This document shows, one piece after another, positions 33,708 to 40,420 of a DNA stretch of 40,420 nt. The stretch's first letter is position 1. Each line of letters starts with the position of its first letter. The notes under the pieces were generated by a model. That model searched no databases, was not told where the DNA came from, and saw only the letters and a program-made list of their open reading frames with translations. The position numbers and the translations under genes were made by a program. Where the stretch lies: NCBI GenBank assembly GCA_025800145.1, contig JAOXSH010000125.1, positions 1-40,420 on the forward strand. Reading direction: 5' to 3'. This DNA comes from Cohaesibacter sp. (lineage in GTDB: Bacteria; Pseudomonadota; Alphaproteobacteria; Rhizobiales; Cohaesibacteraceae).

Positions 33708-34634
33708 ATGATGACGAAACATGTTGCGGTTTTGATGGGTGGTTGGTCTTCTGAGCGCCCGGTTTCGCTGAGTTCGGGGAAGGCTTGTGCGCTTGCTCTT
33801 GGTGAGGCTGGCTACAAGGTGAGCGAAGTGGATGTCGACCGCGATATTGCGCAGGTTCTGGCGGATTTGAAACCCGATGTTGCCTTTAATGCGCTGCATG
33901 GCCCTTTTGGTGAGGATGGCTGCATTCAGGGTGTGCTGGAAATTCTTAACATTGCTTATACCCATTCGGGTGTGTTGGCCTCTTCCCTTGCTATGGATAA
34001 GCAAAAGGCCAAAGATGTTATGAAAGCTGCTGGAATCCCTGTGGCTGAGGCCAAGGTGATGCATCGTCTTGAAGCTGCCAAACAGCATGTGATGAAACCG
34101 CCTTATGTTGTCAAACCTGTTTGTGAAGGCTCCAGCTTTGGCGTTTTGATTGTGCAGGAAGGCCACGAGCATCCGCCCCAGGAGCTGTTTTCCTCTGATT
34201 GGCCCTATGGTGATATTGTTATGGTGGAGCGCTATATTCCGGGTCGTGAATTGACCTGTGCGGCCATGGATGGGCGGGCGCTTGAGGTCACGGAAATTCT
34301 ATCCACAGATGATGGCTTCTATGATTATGACGCAAAATATGCGCCGGGAGGCTCTTCGCACATTTTACCGGCCACTCTTAAACCGAATATTTACCAATAT
34401 ATACAATCGTTAACCTTAACCGCGCATAAAGCTCTTGGCTGTCGGGGGGTTAGTCGGGCTGACTTTCGCTTTGACGATACAGGAGAGGGCGAGGGGGAAT
34501 TGATCTGTCTGGAAGTGAATACACAGCCGGGCATGACGCCGACCTCGCTGGTTCCTGAACTTGCCGCCCATGAGGGCATGACATTTGCGCAATTGGTTTC
34601 CTGGATGGTGGAGGACGCTACGTGCGACCGCTAA
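33708..34634 (+). CDS. ddl: D-alanine--D-alanine ligase
   Basis: Ddl, 308 residues, an ATP-grasp enzyme that makes the D-Ala-D-Ala dipeptide used by MurF. Seen: [19 protein letters not shown] at the N-terminus, [57 protein letters not shown], and the metal-binding [18 protein letters not shown]. The ATG at 33708 is followed directly by a second ATG. It opens the second half of the dcw cluster, and its 3' end overlaps ftsQ by 13 bases. Confidence 0.97.
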   Translation: MMTKHVAVLMGGWSSERPVSLSSGKACALALGEAGYKVSEVDVDRDIAQVLADLKPDVAFNALHGPFGEDGCIQGVLEILNIAYTHSGVLASSLAMDKQKAKDVMKAAGIPVAEAKVMHRLEAAKQHVMKPPYVVKPVCEGSSFGVLIVQEGHEHPPQELFSSDWPYGDIVMVERYIPGRELTCAAMDGRALEVTEILSTDDGFYDYDAKYAPGGSSHILPATLKPNIYQYIQSLTLTAHKALGCRGVSRADFRFDDTGEGEGELICLEVNTQPGMTPTSLVPELAAHEGMTFAQLVSWMVEDATCDR

Positions 34635-35566
34635 AGGCACATAAACTGAGCGAACAGCAACGGGCTATGGCTGCTATGGGCAAAGAGGGGCAAAGTGCTG
34701 ATCCCTTATTGCCGCGTGCCGTTGCCTATGAGCAACGCCGCCTTCCTTTGTATAAGCGGATCATTCCGCTTGCCGAGGCATGGTTGCCGCGTGGCATTGG
34801 CTGGGGCATGTCTGTTGGGTTTCTCGGTTTGACCTGTCTGTATGGCGCGATGATTGGTGGCAGCAATCAGACGGCGCTTGAGCGTGTCTCCTCTGTTATC
34901 GGTTTGAAGGTGGAATCGGTTCTGATTTCCGGTCAGAAGGAAGTCAGTGAAGCGGAAATTCTCAATGCTCTGTCCTTAAATAGTGAAAGCTCGCTGCTGA
35001 CCTTCGATGCCTATGCGGCACGCAAAAATCTGGAACAGATCAGCTGGATTGCCGAAGCCAAGGTTCAGAAGCTTTATCCCAATAAGCTGCAAATCGTAGT
35101 GGAAGAGCAAAAGCCTTTTGCCTTGTGGCAGCGCGGTCAATATGTCTCGCTGATTGCCTATGATGGCTCGGTTATCTCTGATCGTGTGGAGCCGGCATTC
35201 AAAGCACTGCCTTTGGTTGTTGGTCATGGGGCGCAGCGTCAGGCTTCGCTGTTGTTTGAGCTTTTGTCTCATTATCCATCGCTGGCGCGTAAAATCCGGG
35301 CCGTTGCCTATGTGGGCGAACGCCGCTGGGATTTGTATTTGAAGAATGGTGTGTTCATCAAATTGCCCGAATATGATTTGCAGGATGCGCTGGACAAGGT
35401 CATGGCCTTTGATGAGGAGGGCAATCTGTCCCGCAAGGATATTATCTCGGTTGATTTGCGTCTGAAAGACCGCACCTTTGTGCGCATGGGCAAGGATGCG
35501 GCTGAAAAACGCCGGGCTGTTTTGCGTGATCTTGGGGCCAAATTACCCAAGGAGGTGGAGGCATGA
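34622..35566 (+). CDS. ftsQ: Cell division protein FtsQ
   Basis: FtsQ, 314 residues, a bitopic divisome protein that recruits FtsL/FtsB. A ~55-residue cytoplasmic tail precedes a membrane helix at about 59-79 ([21 protein letters not shown]). Then come a POTRA domain at about 93-162 ([44 protein letters not shown]) and the beta domain ending [11 protein letters not shown]. The start is GTG at 34622 inside ddl, set by GGTGGAGGA upstream. The stop overlaps the ftsA ATG by four bases. Confidence 0.95.
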   Translation: MRPLKAHKLSEQQRAMAAMGKEGQSADPLLPRAVAYEQRRLPLYKRIIPLAEAWLPRGIGWGMSVGFLGLTCLYGAMIGGSNQTALERVSSVIGLKVESVLISGQKEVSEAEILNALSLNSESSLLTFDAYAARKNLEQISWIAEAKVQKLYPNKLQIVVEEQKPFALWQRGQYVSLIAYDGSVISDRVEPAFKALPLVVGHGAQRQASLLFELLSHYPSLARKIRAVAYVGERRWDLYLKNGVFIKLPEYDLQDALDKVMAFDEEGNLSRKDIISVDLRLKDRTFVRMGKDAAEKRRAVLRDLGAKLPKEVEA

Positions 35567-36888
35567 TCCATACTCCGTGGAACAAACGTGACATGCGCGC
35601 CCGTGGTCTGAACCAGAAGCGCTCGTCTATCATCACCATTCTGGATATTGGCTCAAGCAAGGTTTGCTGCATCATTGCGCGATTAAGCCCCCGCCCATCT
35701 GGCGAGGCTTTGCGCTATCGCACGCATCATGTGCAGGTTTTGGGTTTTGGATTGCATCAGGCCAAGGGCATGAAGTCTGGCGTGATTGTTGATCTGGACC
35801 AGGCGGAAAATTCCATTCGGCTGGCGGTGGATGCGGCAGAACGTCAGGCGGATATCACGGTTGAAAGCCTGATCGTCAATGTCTCTTGTGGTCGCCTGTC
35901 TTCGGATACGTTAAGTGCGACAGTCTCGCTGAATGGTCATGAAGTGGATGATGCGGATATTCGCCGTGTTTTACATGCAGGGGCCGAGCATTTGCTGACT
36001 GTGGATCGCTCGGTTGTGCATTCCATGCCTATTGGCTATTCGCTGGATGGGGGCAAGGGCATTCGCGATCCGCGCGGGATGCTGGGGGATGAGCTGGCCG
36101 TTGATATGCATGTGGTCACCGCTCAATCTGCGCCGTTGAAAAATCTCGAATTATGCGTCAATCGCTGTCATCTGGAAGTGGAGATGATGGTGGCGACGCC
36201 TTATGCCTCTGGCCTTGCCTGTCTGGTGGATGATGAAGCCGAGCTTGGGGTTGCCTGTGTTGATATGGGTGGGGGGACGACCACATTGTCCATCTTTATG
36301 GATGGGCAGTTTGTGCATTCCGATGCCATTGCGATTGGCGGCACCCATGTGACGATGGATCTGGCGCGTGGTCTCTCGACCCGTCTTGCTGACGCCGAGC
36401 GGATCAAGACCTTGCATGGCAGTGCCTTGTTGTCTTTGTCCGATGATCAGGAATTGGTGGCTGTGCCACCGGTTGGTGATGATGATCGGGATTTGCTCAA
36501 TCAAGTGCCGAAAGCGGCTTTGACGCGGATCATTCGCCCACGGGTTGAGGAAATTCTGGAACTGGTGCGCGATCGTTTGCAGGCGTCGGGCTTTTCTTCT
36601 CATGTGGGACGGCGCGTTGTGCTGACCGGTGGGGCCAGTCAATTGACCGGAATTCCAGAAACAGCACGCAGAATGCTGGGGCGCAATGTGCGCCTTGGGC
36701 GACCCCTTGGGGTGGCCGGATTGCCAGATGTTGCCAAGGGGCCTTCCTTTGCAACGGCTGTTGGTTTGTTGATTTATCCGCAAGTCTCGCAGATTGAGCA
36801 ATTTGAGAGACTGGCGGTGAAACCGCGATTGACCGGGACAGATGGATATTTTTCCCGTGTTGGTCAGTGGCTTAGGGAGAGTTTCTGA
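35563..36888 (+). CDS. ftsA: Cell division protein FtsA
   Basis: FtsA, 441 residues, an actin-like ATPase that tethers FtsZ to the membrane. Seen: the phosphate-1 strand ITILDIGSSKVCC, the 1C domain region (VNVSCGRLSS, HSMPIGYSLDGGKGIRDPRGM), VDMGGGTTTLSIF, the adenosine motif VVLTGGASQLTGI, and a C-terminal amphipathic helix (GYFSRVGQWLRESF) that acts as the membrane anchor. The ATG at 35563 follows GGAGGTGGAGG. Overlapping ftsQ, it forms the conserved ftsQ-ftsA pair. Confidence 0.97.
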   Translation: MIHTPWNKRDMRARGLNQKRSSIITILDIGSSKVCCIIARLSPRPSGEALRYRTHHVQVLGFGLHQAKGMKSGVIVDLDQAENSIRLAVDAAERQADITVESLIVNVSCGRLSSDTLSATVSLNGHEVDDADIRRVLHAGAEHLLTVDRSVVHSMPIGYSLDGGKGIRDPRGMLGDELAVDMHVVTAQSAPLKNLELCVNRCHLEVEMMVATPYASGLACLVDDEAELGVACVDMGGGTTTLSIFMDGQFVHSDAIAIGGTHVTMDLARGLSTRLADAERIKTLHGSALLSLSDDQELVAVPPVGDDDRDLLNQVPKAALTRIIRPRVEEILELVRDRLQASGFSSHVGRRVVLTGGASQLTGIPETARRMLGRNVRLGRPLGVAGLPDVAKGPSFATAVGLLIYPQVSQIEQFERLAVKPRLTGTDGYFSRVGQWLRESF

Positions 36889-36931
36889 GTTTTGTGATCG
36901 GAATTTAAGCGTGAAAAATGCGCTTGGTTAT

Positions 36932-36961
36932 TTGATCAGAATCAATGGGTTGGGGTATATT
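36932..36961 (+). promoter_or_regulatory. Candidate ftsZ promoter
   Basis: TTGATC (36932-36937) and TATATT (36956-36961) with an 18-base spacer lie in the 210-base ftsA-ftsZ gap. A start near 36968 would give a ~130-base leader. ftsZ commonly has promoters of its own in alphaproteobacteria. Confidence 0.4.
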
Positions 36962-37098
36962 CATTTGAAGTGATTCGCCCCACTGCCTGATCAGGACTCT
37001 GAATTGAAATTGGGACGAAGCTGTTATAGGTGCGACAGCTTTTTAGATGCGGATTGAGATCGGTGACAATTCGATCCATGCAGTGAAACGAGGGTATT

Positions 37099-38934
37099 AT
37101 GACCATTAATCTGAAAATGCCCGACATTACCGAATTGAAGCCGAGAATTACGGTGTTCGGTGTCGGCGGTGCTGGCGGTAACGCTGTCAACAACATGATC
37201 AATACCGGCCTTGAGGGCGTGGAATTTGTTGTTGCCAATACCGATGCGCAAGCGCTTACCATGTCCAAGGCAGAGCGCATTGTGCAAATGGGCATCGCGG
37301 TGACCGAAGGCCTTGGTGCCGGGTCCCAACCAGAAGTTGGCCGGGCGGCGGCCGAAGAAGTGATTGACGAGATCAGCGATCATCTCAATGGCTCTCATAT
37401 GTTGTTCATCACCGCCGGTATGGGCGGTGGCACTGGCACCGGTGCGGCCCCTGTGATTGCGCGCACCGCTCGCGATATGGGTATTCTGACCGTTGGTGTG
37501 GTGACCAAGCCGTTCCATTTTGAAGGTCAGCGTCGTATGCGTCTGGCAGAGGCTGGCATTGATGATTTGCAACAGAGCGTTGATACGCTGATTGTGATTC
37601 CGAACCAGAATCTGTTCCGCATTGCCAATGAAAAAACCACCTTTGCCGATGCCTTTACCATGGCTGATGAGGTGCTTTATTCCGGTGTTGCCTGTATCAC
37701 TGATTTGATGGTCAAAGAAGGCCTGATCAATCTTGACTTTGCTGATGTGCGTTCGGTCATGCGCTCTATGGGCAAAGCCATGATGGGTACGGGCGAAGCT
37801 TCTGGCGAGGGTCGGGCGCTTGCCGCAGCAGAAGCGGCGATTGCCAATCCATTGCTGGATGATGTCTCCATGAAAGGCGCGCAAGGCCTGCTGATTTCCA
37901 TCACCGGTGGTCGCGATCTGACCCTGTTTGAAGTGGATGAAGCGGCAACACGCATTCGCGAGGAAGTGGATGAAGATGCCAATATCATTCTCGGTGCGAC
38001 GTTTGACGAGAATATGGAAGGCATGATCCGCGTTTCTGTGGTCTCTACCGGGATTGACCAGATTATTCATGAAAGTGTTGTGCCTGCCGATCAGCGGATG
38101 AAAGAATTGGCTGAGCGTCTGCGCTCTGTGTCTGTTGCGACCTCTGATGCACAAGCCCAGCCTGCTGCGATGCCTGCGCCGACTGCGGTTTCCGAGCCTG
38201 TTGCAGCTATTCCTTCTGCTCCTATTGCAGAAGCTGTGCAGGCTGTTGAGCGCGAAATCGAGTTGCCAGAAATTCCGTTGGCGCATCCTGCAGAGCAGGA
38301 TCCGGCCATTTCTTTGGCACCTTTCAAGCCAGAAGCAGCTGTTGAGCCATCTGTGCCCGAAGTTGAAGAAGAGTTTGAGCCACAGGCTGTTGTGGAAGAG
38401 CCGGTTATTGCTTCTGCGCCTTTCATTCCACCTATGCCGGAAATGCCACAAAATCTGCATCGCACCATGCCAAAGGTTGATGATCTGCCCCCTATGATCC
38501 AGCGGGAACTGGCGCAATTGCATAGTCAGGAAGAGCAGGCAGAGACAAGCGAAGAGCAGCGTCCAATGAGCTTGCTGAAACGCCTTGCAGCTGTTGGCCT
38601 TGGCCGCCGTGAAGAGGATGAGATAAGCGAGCAGGCGACTGCCGTGCCTCACGCTGATTTGCCAGCCATGCCAAGCATGAATGCCCCTGCTGCACCGCAA
38701 GCGCCGATGTCTCAGCATCAAGCTACGCCTGCTGCCGGGTCTCCGCTGAATGAATTTGCGCCACGTCCGCAAATGTCCCAGCGTGCCATGCCCCAGCAAG
38801 GTCTGTATCAGCCCCAGCAGGGCCAGCTTGACCCTCATGGTCGTGCCGTGCCAACACAAGCGCCAGCGCAACCGGCTTTGAGCGAAGAAGAGCAGGTAGA
38901 GATTCCCGCTTTCTTGCGTCGTCAAGCTCAGTAA
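37099..38934 (+). CDS. ftsZ: Cell division protein FtsZ
   Basis: FtsZ, 611 residues, the tubulin-like GTPase that forms the division ring. The GTPase core (about 10-320) has [13 protein letters not shown], the tubulin signature GGGTGTG at 109-115, and [11 protein letters not shown]. Residues about 340-590 are a long disordered linker rich in Ala, Pro, Glu and Gln, typical of alphaproteobacterial FtsZ and much longer than the E. coli linker. The C-terminal peptide [12 protein letters not shown] is the conserved FtsA-binding tail. The ATG at 37099 follows CGAGGG. It is followed by a terminator. Confidence 0.98.
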   Translation: MTINLKMPDITELKPRITVFGVGGAGGNAVNNMINTGLEGVEFVVANTDAQALTMSKAERIVQMGIAVTEGLGAGSQPEVGRAAAEEVIDEISDHLNGSHMLFITAGMGGGTGTGAAPVIARTARDMGILTVGVVTKPFHFEGQRRMRLAEAGIDDLQQSVDTLIVIPNQNLFRIANEKTTFADAFTMADEVLYSGVACITDLMVKEGLINLDFADVRSVMRSMGKAMMGTGEASGEGRALAAAEAAIANPLLDDVSMKGAQGLLISITGGRDLTLFEVDEAATRIREEVDEDANIILGATFDENMEGMIRVSVVSTGIDQIIHESVVPADQRMKELAERLRSVSVATSDAQAQPAAMPAPTAVSEPVAAIPSAPIAEAVQAVEREIELPEIPLAHPAEQDPAISLAPFKPEAAVEPSVPEVEEEFEPQAVVEEPVIASAPFIPPMPEMPQNLHRTMPKVDDLPPMIQRELAQLHSQEEQAETSEEQRPMSLLKRLAAVGLGRREEDEISEQATAVPHADLPAMPSMNAPAAPQAPMSQHQATPAAGSPLNEFAPRPQMSQRAMPQQGLYQPQQGQLDPHGRAVPTQAPAQPALSEEEQVEIPAFLRRQAQ

Positions 38935-38968
38935 CAGAGTGTTACAAAGACGCTCTTATACAAGATAT

Positions 38969-39008
38969 AAAGGGTCGGAACTGATAAGGTTCCGGCCTTT
39001 ATTTTATT
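38969..39008 (+). terminator. Rho-independent terminator of ftsZ
   Basis: The stem is AAAGG..CGGAAC (38969-38981) with GTTCCG.CCTTT (38989-39000), with a small internal bulge, followed by ATTTTATT. It closes the ddl-ftsZ unit. Confidence 0.85.
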
Positions 39009-39088
39009 GTAAATAAAAGGTTTTTTCGATTTTTTCGTTATGGTGAAGGATGCTTCTATTTTCGTAACAATGGGTAAGAAAGCGTGAT

Positions 39089-39117
39089 TTGGCAGTGCTG
39101 GCCGGGCAAGCTATGTT
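39089..39117 (+). promoter_or_regulatory. Candidate lpxC promoter
   Basis: TTGGCA (39089-39094) and TATGTT (39112-39117) with the ideal 17-base spacer. It lies between the ftsZ terminator and lpxC, so lpxC needs a promoter here; a leader of about 100 bases would result. Confidence 0.5.
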
Positions 39118-39225
39118 TACCAAAATAACAAGAAGTGAGCTTGGCAGGGATAAAGGTGCCGCTTGGTTGAAAGTGAAGCAGCCTGAATGCTTTGATCATT
39201 GTTGGATGAAATTAGGGGCGACATT

Positions 39226-40191
39226 ATGACGAACGTGCTGAAAGCCAAACAGACCACGCTGATGGATCGTGTTGTGGTTTCTGGAATTGGTGTGCATAGT
39301 GGCAAGCCCGTTGAGATGGTTCTGCATCCCGCTGATGCCAATAGCGGCATTGTTTTTGTCCGTGTCGATAAGGAAAAAGGTACTGAGACTGAAATTGCCG
39401 GGTCCTATTCTTCTGTTCTTGATACGCGCCTTTGCACCATCATTGGTCATCCTGACAAGGGCATGATTGCCACGATTGAGCATTTGATGGCTGCGCTTGT
39501 TGGCTATGGTGTCGACAATGTTCTGGTGGAAGTGGACGCGGATGAAGTGCCGGTTATGGATGGCAGCTCCCGCGCCTATATTGATGCGATTGATCAGGTT
39601 GGCCTGAAAGAGCAAAATGCCTCTCGTCGCTATATTCGTGTGCTCAAGCCTGTACGGGTTCAAAATGGCGATTGCGTTGGTGAGCTTTTGCCCCATGACG
39701 GCACCCGTTTTGATGTCACCATTGATTTTGATTGCGATGCGATCGGGGTTCAGAGCTTTGATGGCGAAATGACGCCGGATGTCTTTAAGAAAGATATCAG
39801 TCTGGCGCGCACCTTTGGCTTTATGAGCGATGTTGAGAAACTTTGGGCCGCTGGTTATGCCCTTGGCTCGTCTTTGGAAAATTCTGTTGTGATTGATGCC
39901 GAGCAAAAAGTCGTCAATCCTGATGGTCTGCGTTATGTGGACGAATTTGTGCGTCACAAAACCCTTGATGCTGTTGGCGATCTGGCTTTGGCGGGGGCGC
40001 CTTTGCTGGCCCATTACCGTTCTTACAAAGGCGGGCACAAGCTTAATTTCAATATGCTGGAAGCTCTGTTTGCTGATGACAGCAATTGGGAATGGGTAGA
40101 GGGGGAAAGCCCAGCCCGCCATGCAACGCGCAGCGGCGTGACCCATTCGACCCCTGCTATTCAGGCTGTTATGGGTCCAGAGACCAATTAG
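39226..40191 (+). CDS. lpxC: UDP-3-O-acyl-N-acetylglucosamine deacetylase LpxC
   Basis: LpxC, 321 residues. It performs the committed, zinc-dependent deacetylation step of lipid A synthesis. Zinc ligands match the E. coli set: His86 (TIEHLMAAL), His244 and Asp248 (VRHKTLDAVGD), with catalytic His271 (KGGHKLNF). GIGVHSGKPVEM near the start and MDGSSRAYIDAI are also family marks. The ATG at 39226 has AGGGGCGAC before it; a TTG at 39199 is rejected. It sits in the usual place after ftsZ and appears to be a separate transcript. Confidence 0.97.
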   Translation: MTNVLKAKQTTLMDRVVVSGIGVHSGKPVEMVLHPADANSGIVFVRVDKEKGTETEIAGSYSSVLDTRLCTIIGHPDKGMIATIEHLMAALVGYGVDNVLVEVDADEVPVMDGSSRAYIDAIDQVGLKEQNASRRYIRVLKPVRVQNGDCVGELLPHDGTRFDVTIDFDCDAIGVQSFDGEMTPDVFKKDISLARTFGFMSDVEKLWAAGYALGSSLENSVVIDAEQKVVNPDGLRYVDEFVRHKTLDAVGDLALAGAPLLAHYRSYKGGHKLNFNMLEALFADDSNWEWVEGESPARHATRSGVTHSTPAIQAVMGPETN

Positions 40192-40221
40192 ATTTGGCAT
40201 TTTAAAAATAAAATAGTGATG

Positions 40222-40251
40222 AAAAGGGTGCCTTTGGTGCCCTTTTGTTTT
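40222..40251 (+). terminator. Rho-independent terminator of lpxC
   Basis: An 11-bp stem, AAAAGGGTGCC (40222-40232) with GGTGCCCTTTT (40236-40246), with two G-U pairs and a TTT loop, followed by GTTTT. Confidence 0.85.
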
Positions 40252-40420
40252 ATGCCGTTGGTATAATACCAACGGCCTGAAAGATTACCCCATATGACCG
40301 GATTTTATTGGCTTTCTGGTAAGAAGCTTTTGCTGTGATGGTCTGGTTGACCATAAAGCAAGAGCGACGCAGTCCAGAAAGCCAATAAAACTGGCCTTCG
40401 GTGCCTTGAAATGGCTCACT
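40252..40420. repeat. Large copy of the dispersed palindromic element, cut by the window end
   Basis: ATGCCGTTGGTAT (40252-40264) and ATACCAACGGC (40266-40276) abut head to head across one base. From 40266 the left arm is identical to 2954-2982 for 29 bases. Inside, a 17-base perfect inverted repeat, TTTTATTGGCTTTCTGG (40303-40319) with its complement at 40374-40390, encloses a further near-palindromic core. The last 20 bases resemble the reverse complement of 206-225. No reading frame is visible, so this is a non-coding, MITE-like sequence. Confidence 0.75.

Noticed and set aside
34411..34422. CtrA-like site in the 3' part of ddl (TTAACCTTAACC)
   Set aside because: CtrA sites need TTAA-N7-TTAA; here the half-sites are two bases apart, and the sequence is coding.
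37024..38925. 633-codon open frame antisense to ftsZ
   Set aside because: It lies almost wholly opposite ftsZ. The avoidance of TTA, CTA and TCA codons in the real gene leaves the opposite frame open. The translated sequence is His/Arg/Asn-rich with no domain.

Overview
The window is a chromosomal segment of an alphaproteobacterium. The evidence is a GapR (DUF2312) protein, a complete dcw cell-wall/division cluster with rnpB just upstream of mraZ, an FtsZ with a long Ala/Pro/Glu/Gln-rich linker, and meso-DAP-type MurE. The order TerB/J-domain protein - AmpD-like amidase - rnpB - mraZ fits Hyphomicrobiales (Rhizobiales). The base composition looks close to 50% GC with heavy use of TTG, GAT and TTT codons, low for that order and reminiscent of marine genera such as Cohaesibacter or Pseudovibrio; the genus cannot be fixed from sequence reading alone.

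Layout. 1-404: tandem 56-57 bp repeats, a fragment of a dispersed palindromic element, then the leader of gapR. 405-6780: gapR, then a methionine/SAM-cycle unit (SahR-type regulator, metF, metH) with an 18-bp perfect palindrome on the likely promoter. 6781-18356: accessory and housekeeping genes. These are a 25-residue membrane microprotein, an AlkD-like DNA glycosylase, an amidase, an extensin-like lipoprotein, a 1206-residue fused 5-oxoprolinase with a divergent MarR-type regulator, a TerB/J-domain protein, an AmpD-like amidase, and a flavin-binding PNPOx-like protein divergent from a MocR/PdxR-type regulator. 18424-18798: RNase P RNA. 19233-40191: mraZ-rsmH-ftsL-ftsI-murE-murF-mraY-murD-ftsW-murG-murC-murB, a terminator, ddl-ftsQ-ftsA-ftsZ, a terminator, then lpxC.

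How the genes work together. SahR, MetF and MetH form the methyl-recycling arm of the SAM cycle: MetF makes 5-methyl-THF, MetH uses it to remethylate homocysteine, and SahR probably senses S-adenosylhomocysteine. The dcw genes build lipid II (MurC-F, MraY, MurG, Ddl, MurB) and the divisome (FtsL, FtsI, FtsW, FtsQ, FtsA, FtsZ). They are tightly packed, with several ATGA overlaps, and are probably controlled by MraZ through five 10-bp-spaced boxes upstream of mraZ. LpxC commits carbon to lipid A.

I found no phage, transposase, CRISPR or defence system. The less ordinary content is non-coding: a dispersed palindrome family at both window ends and inside the met unit, a 28-bp perfect hairpin between murB and ddl, a four-copy 11-bp-period TGATCAC array, the MraZ box array, the SahR-type operator, and the previously easy-to-miss microprotein with its own promoter-like sequence, Shine-Dalgarno site and hairpin.
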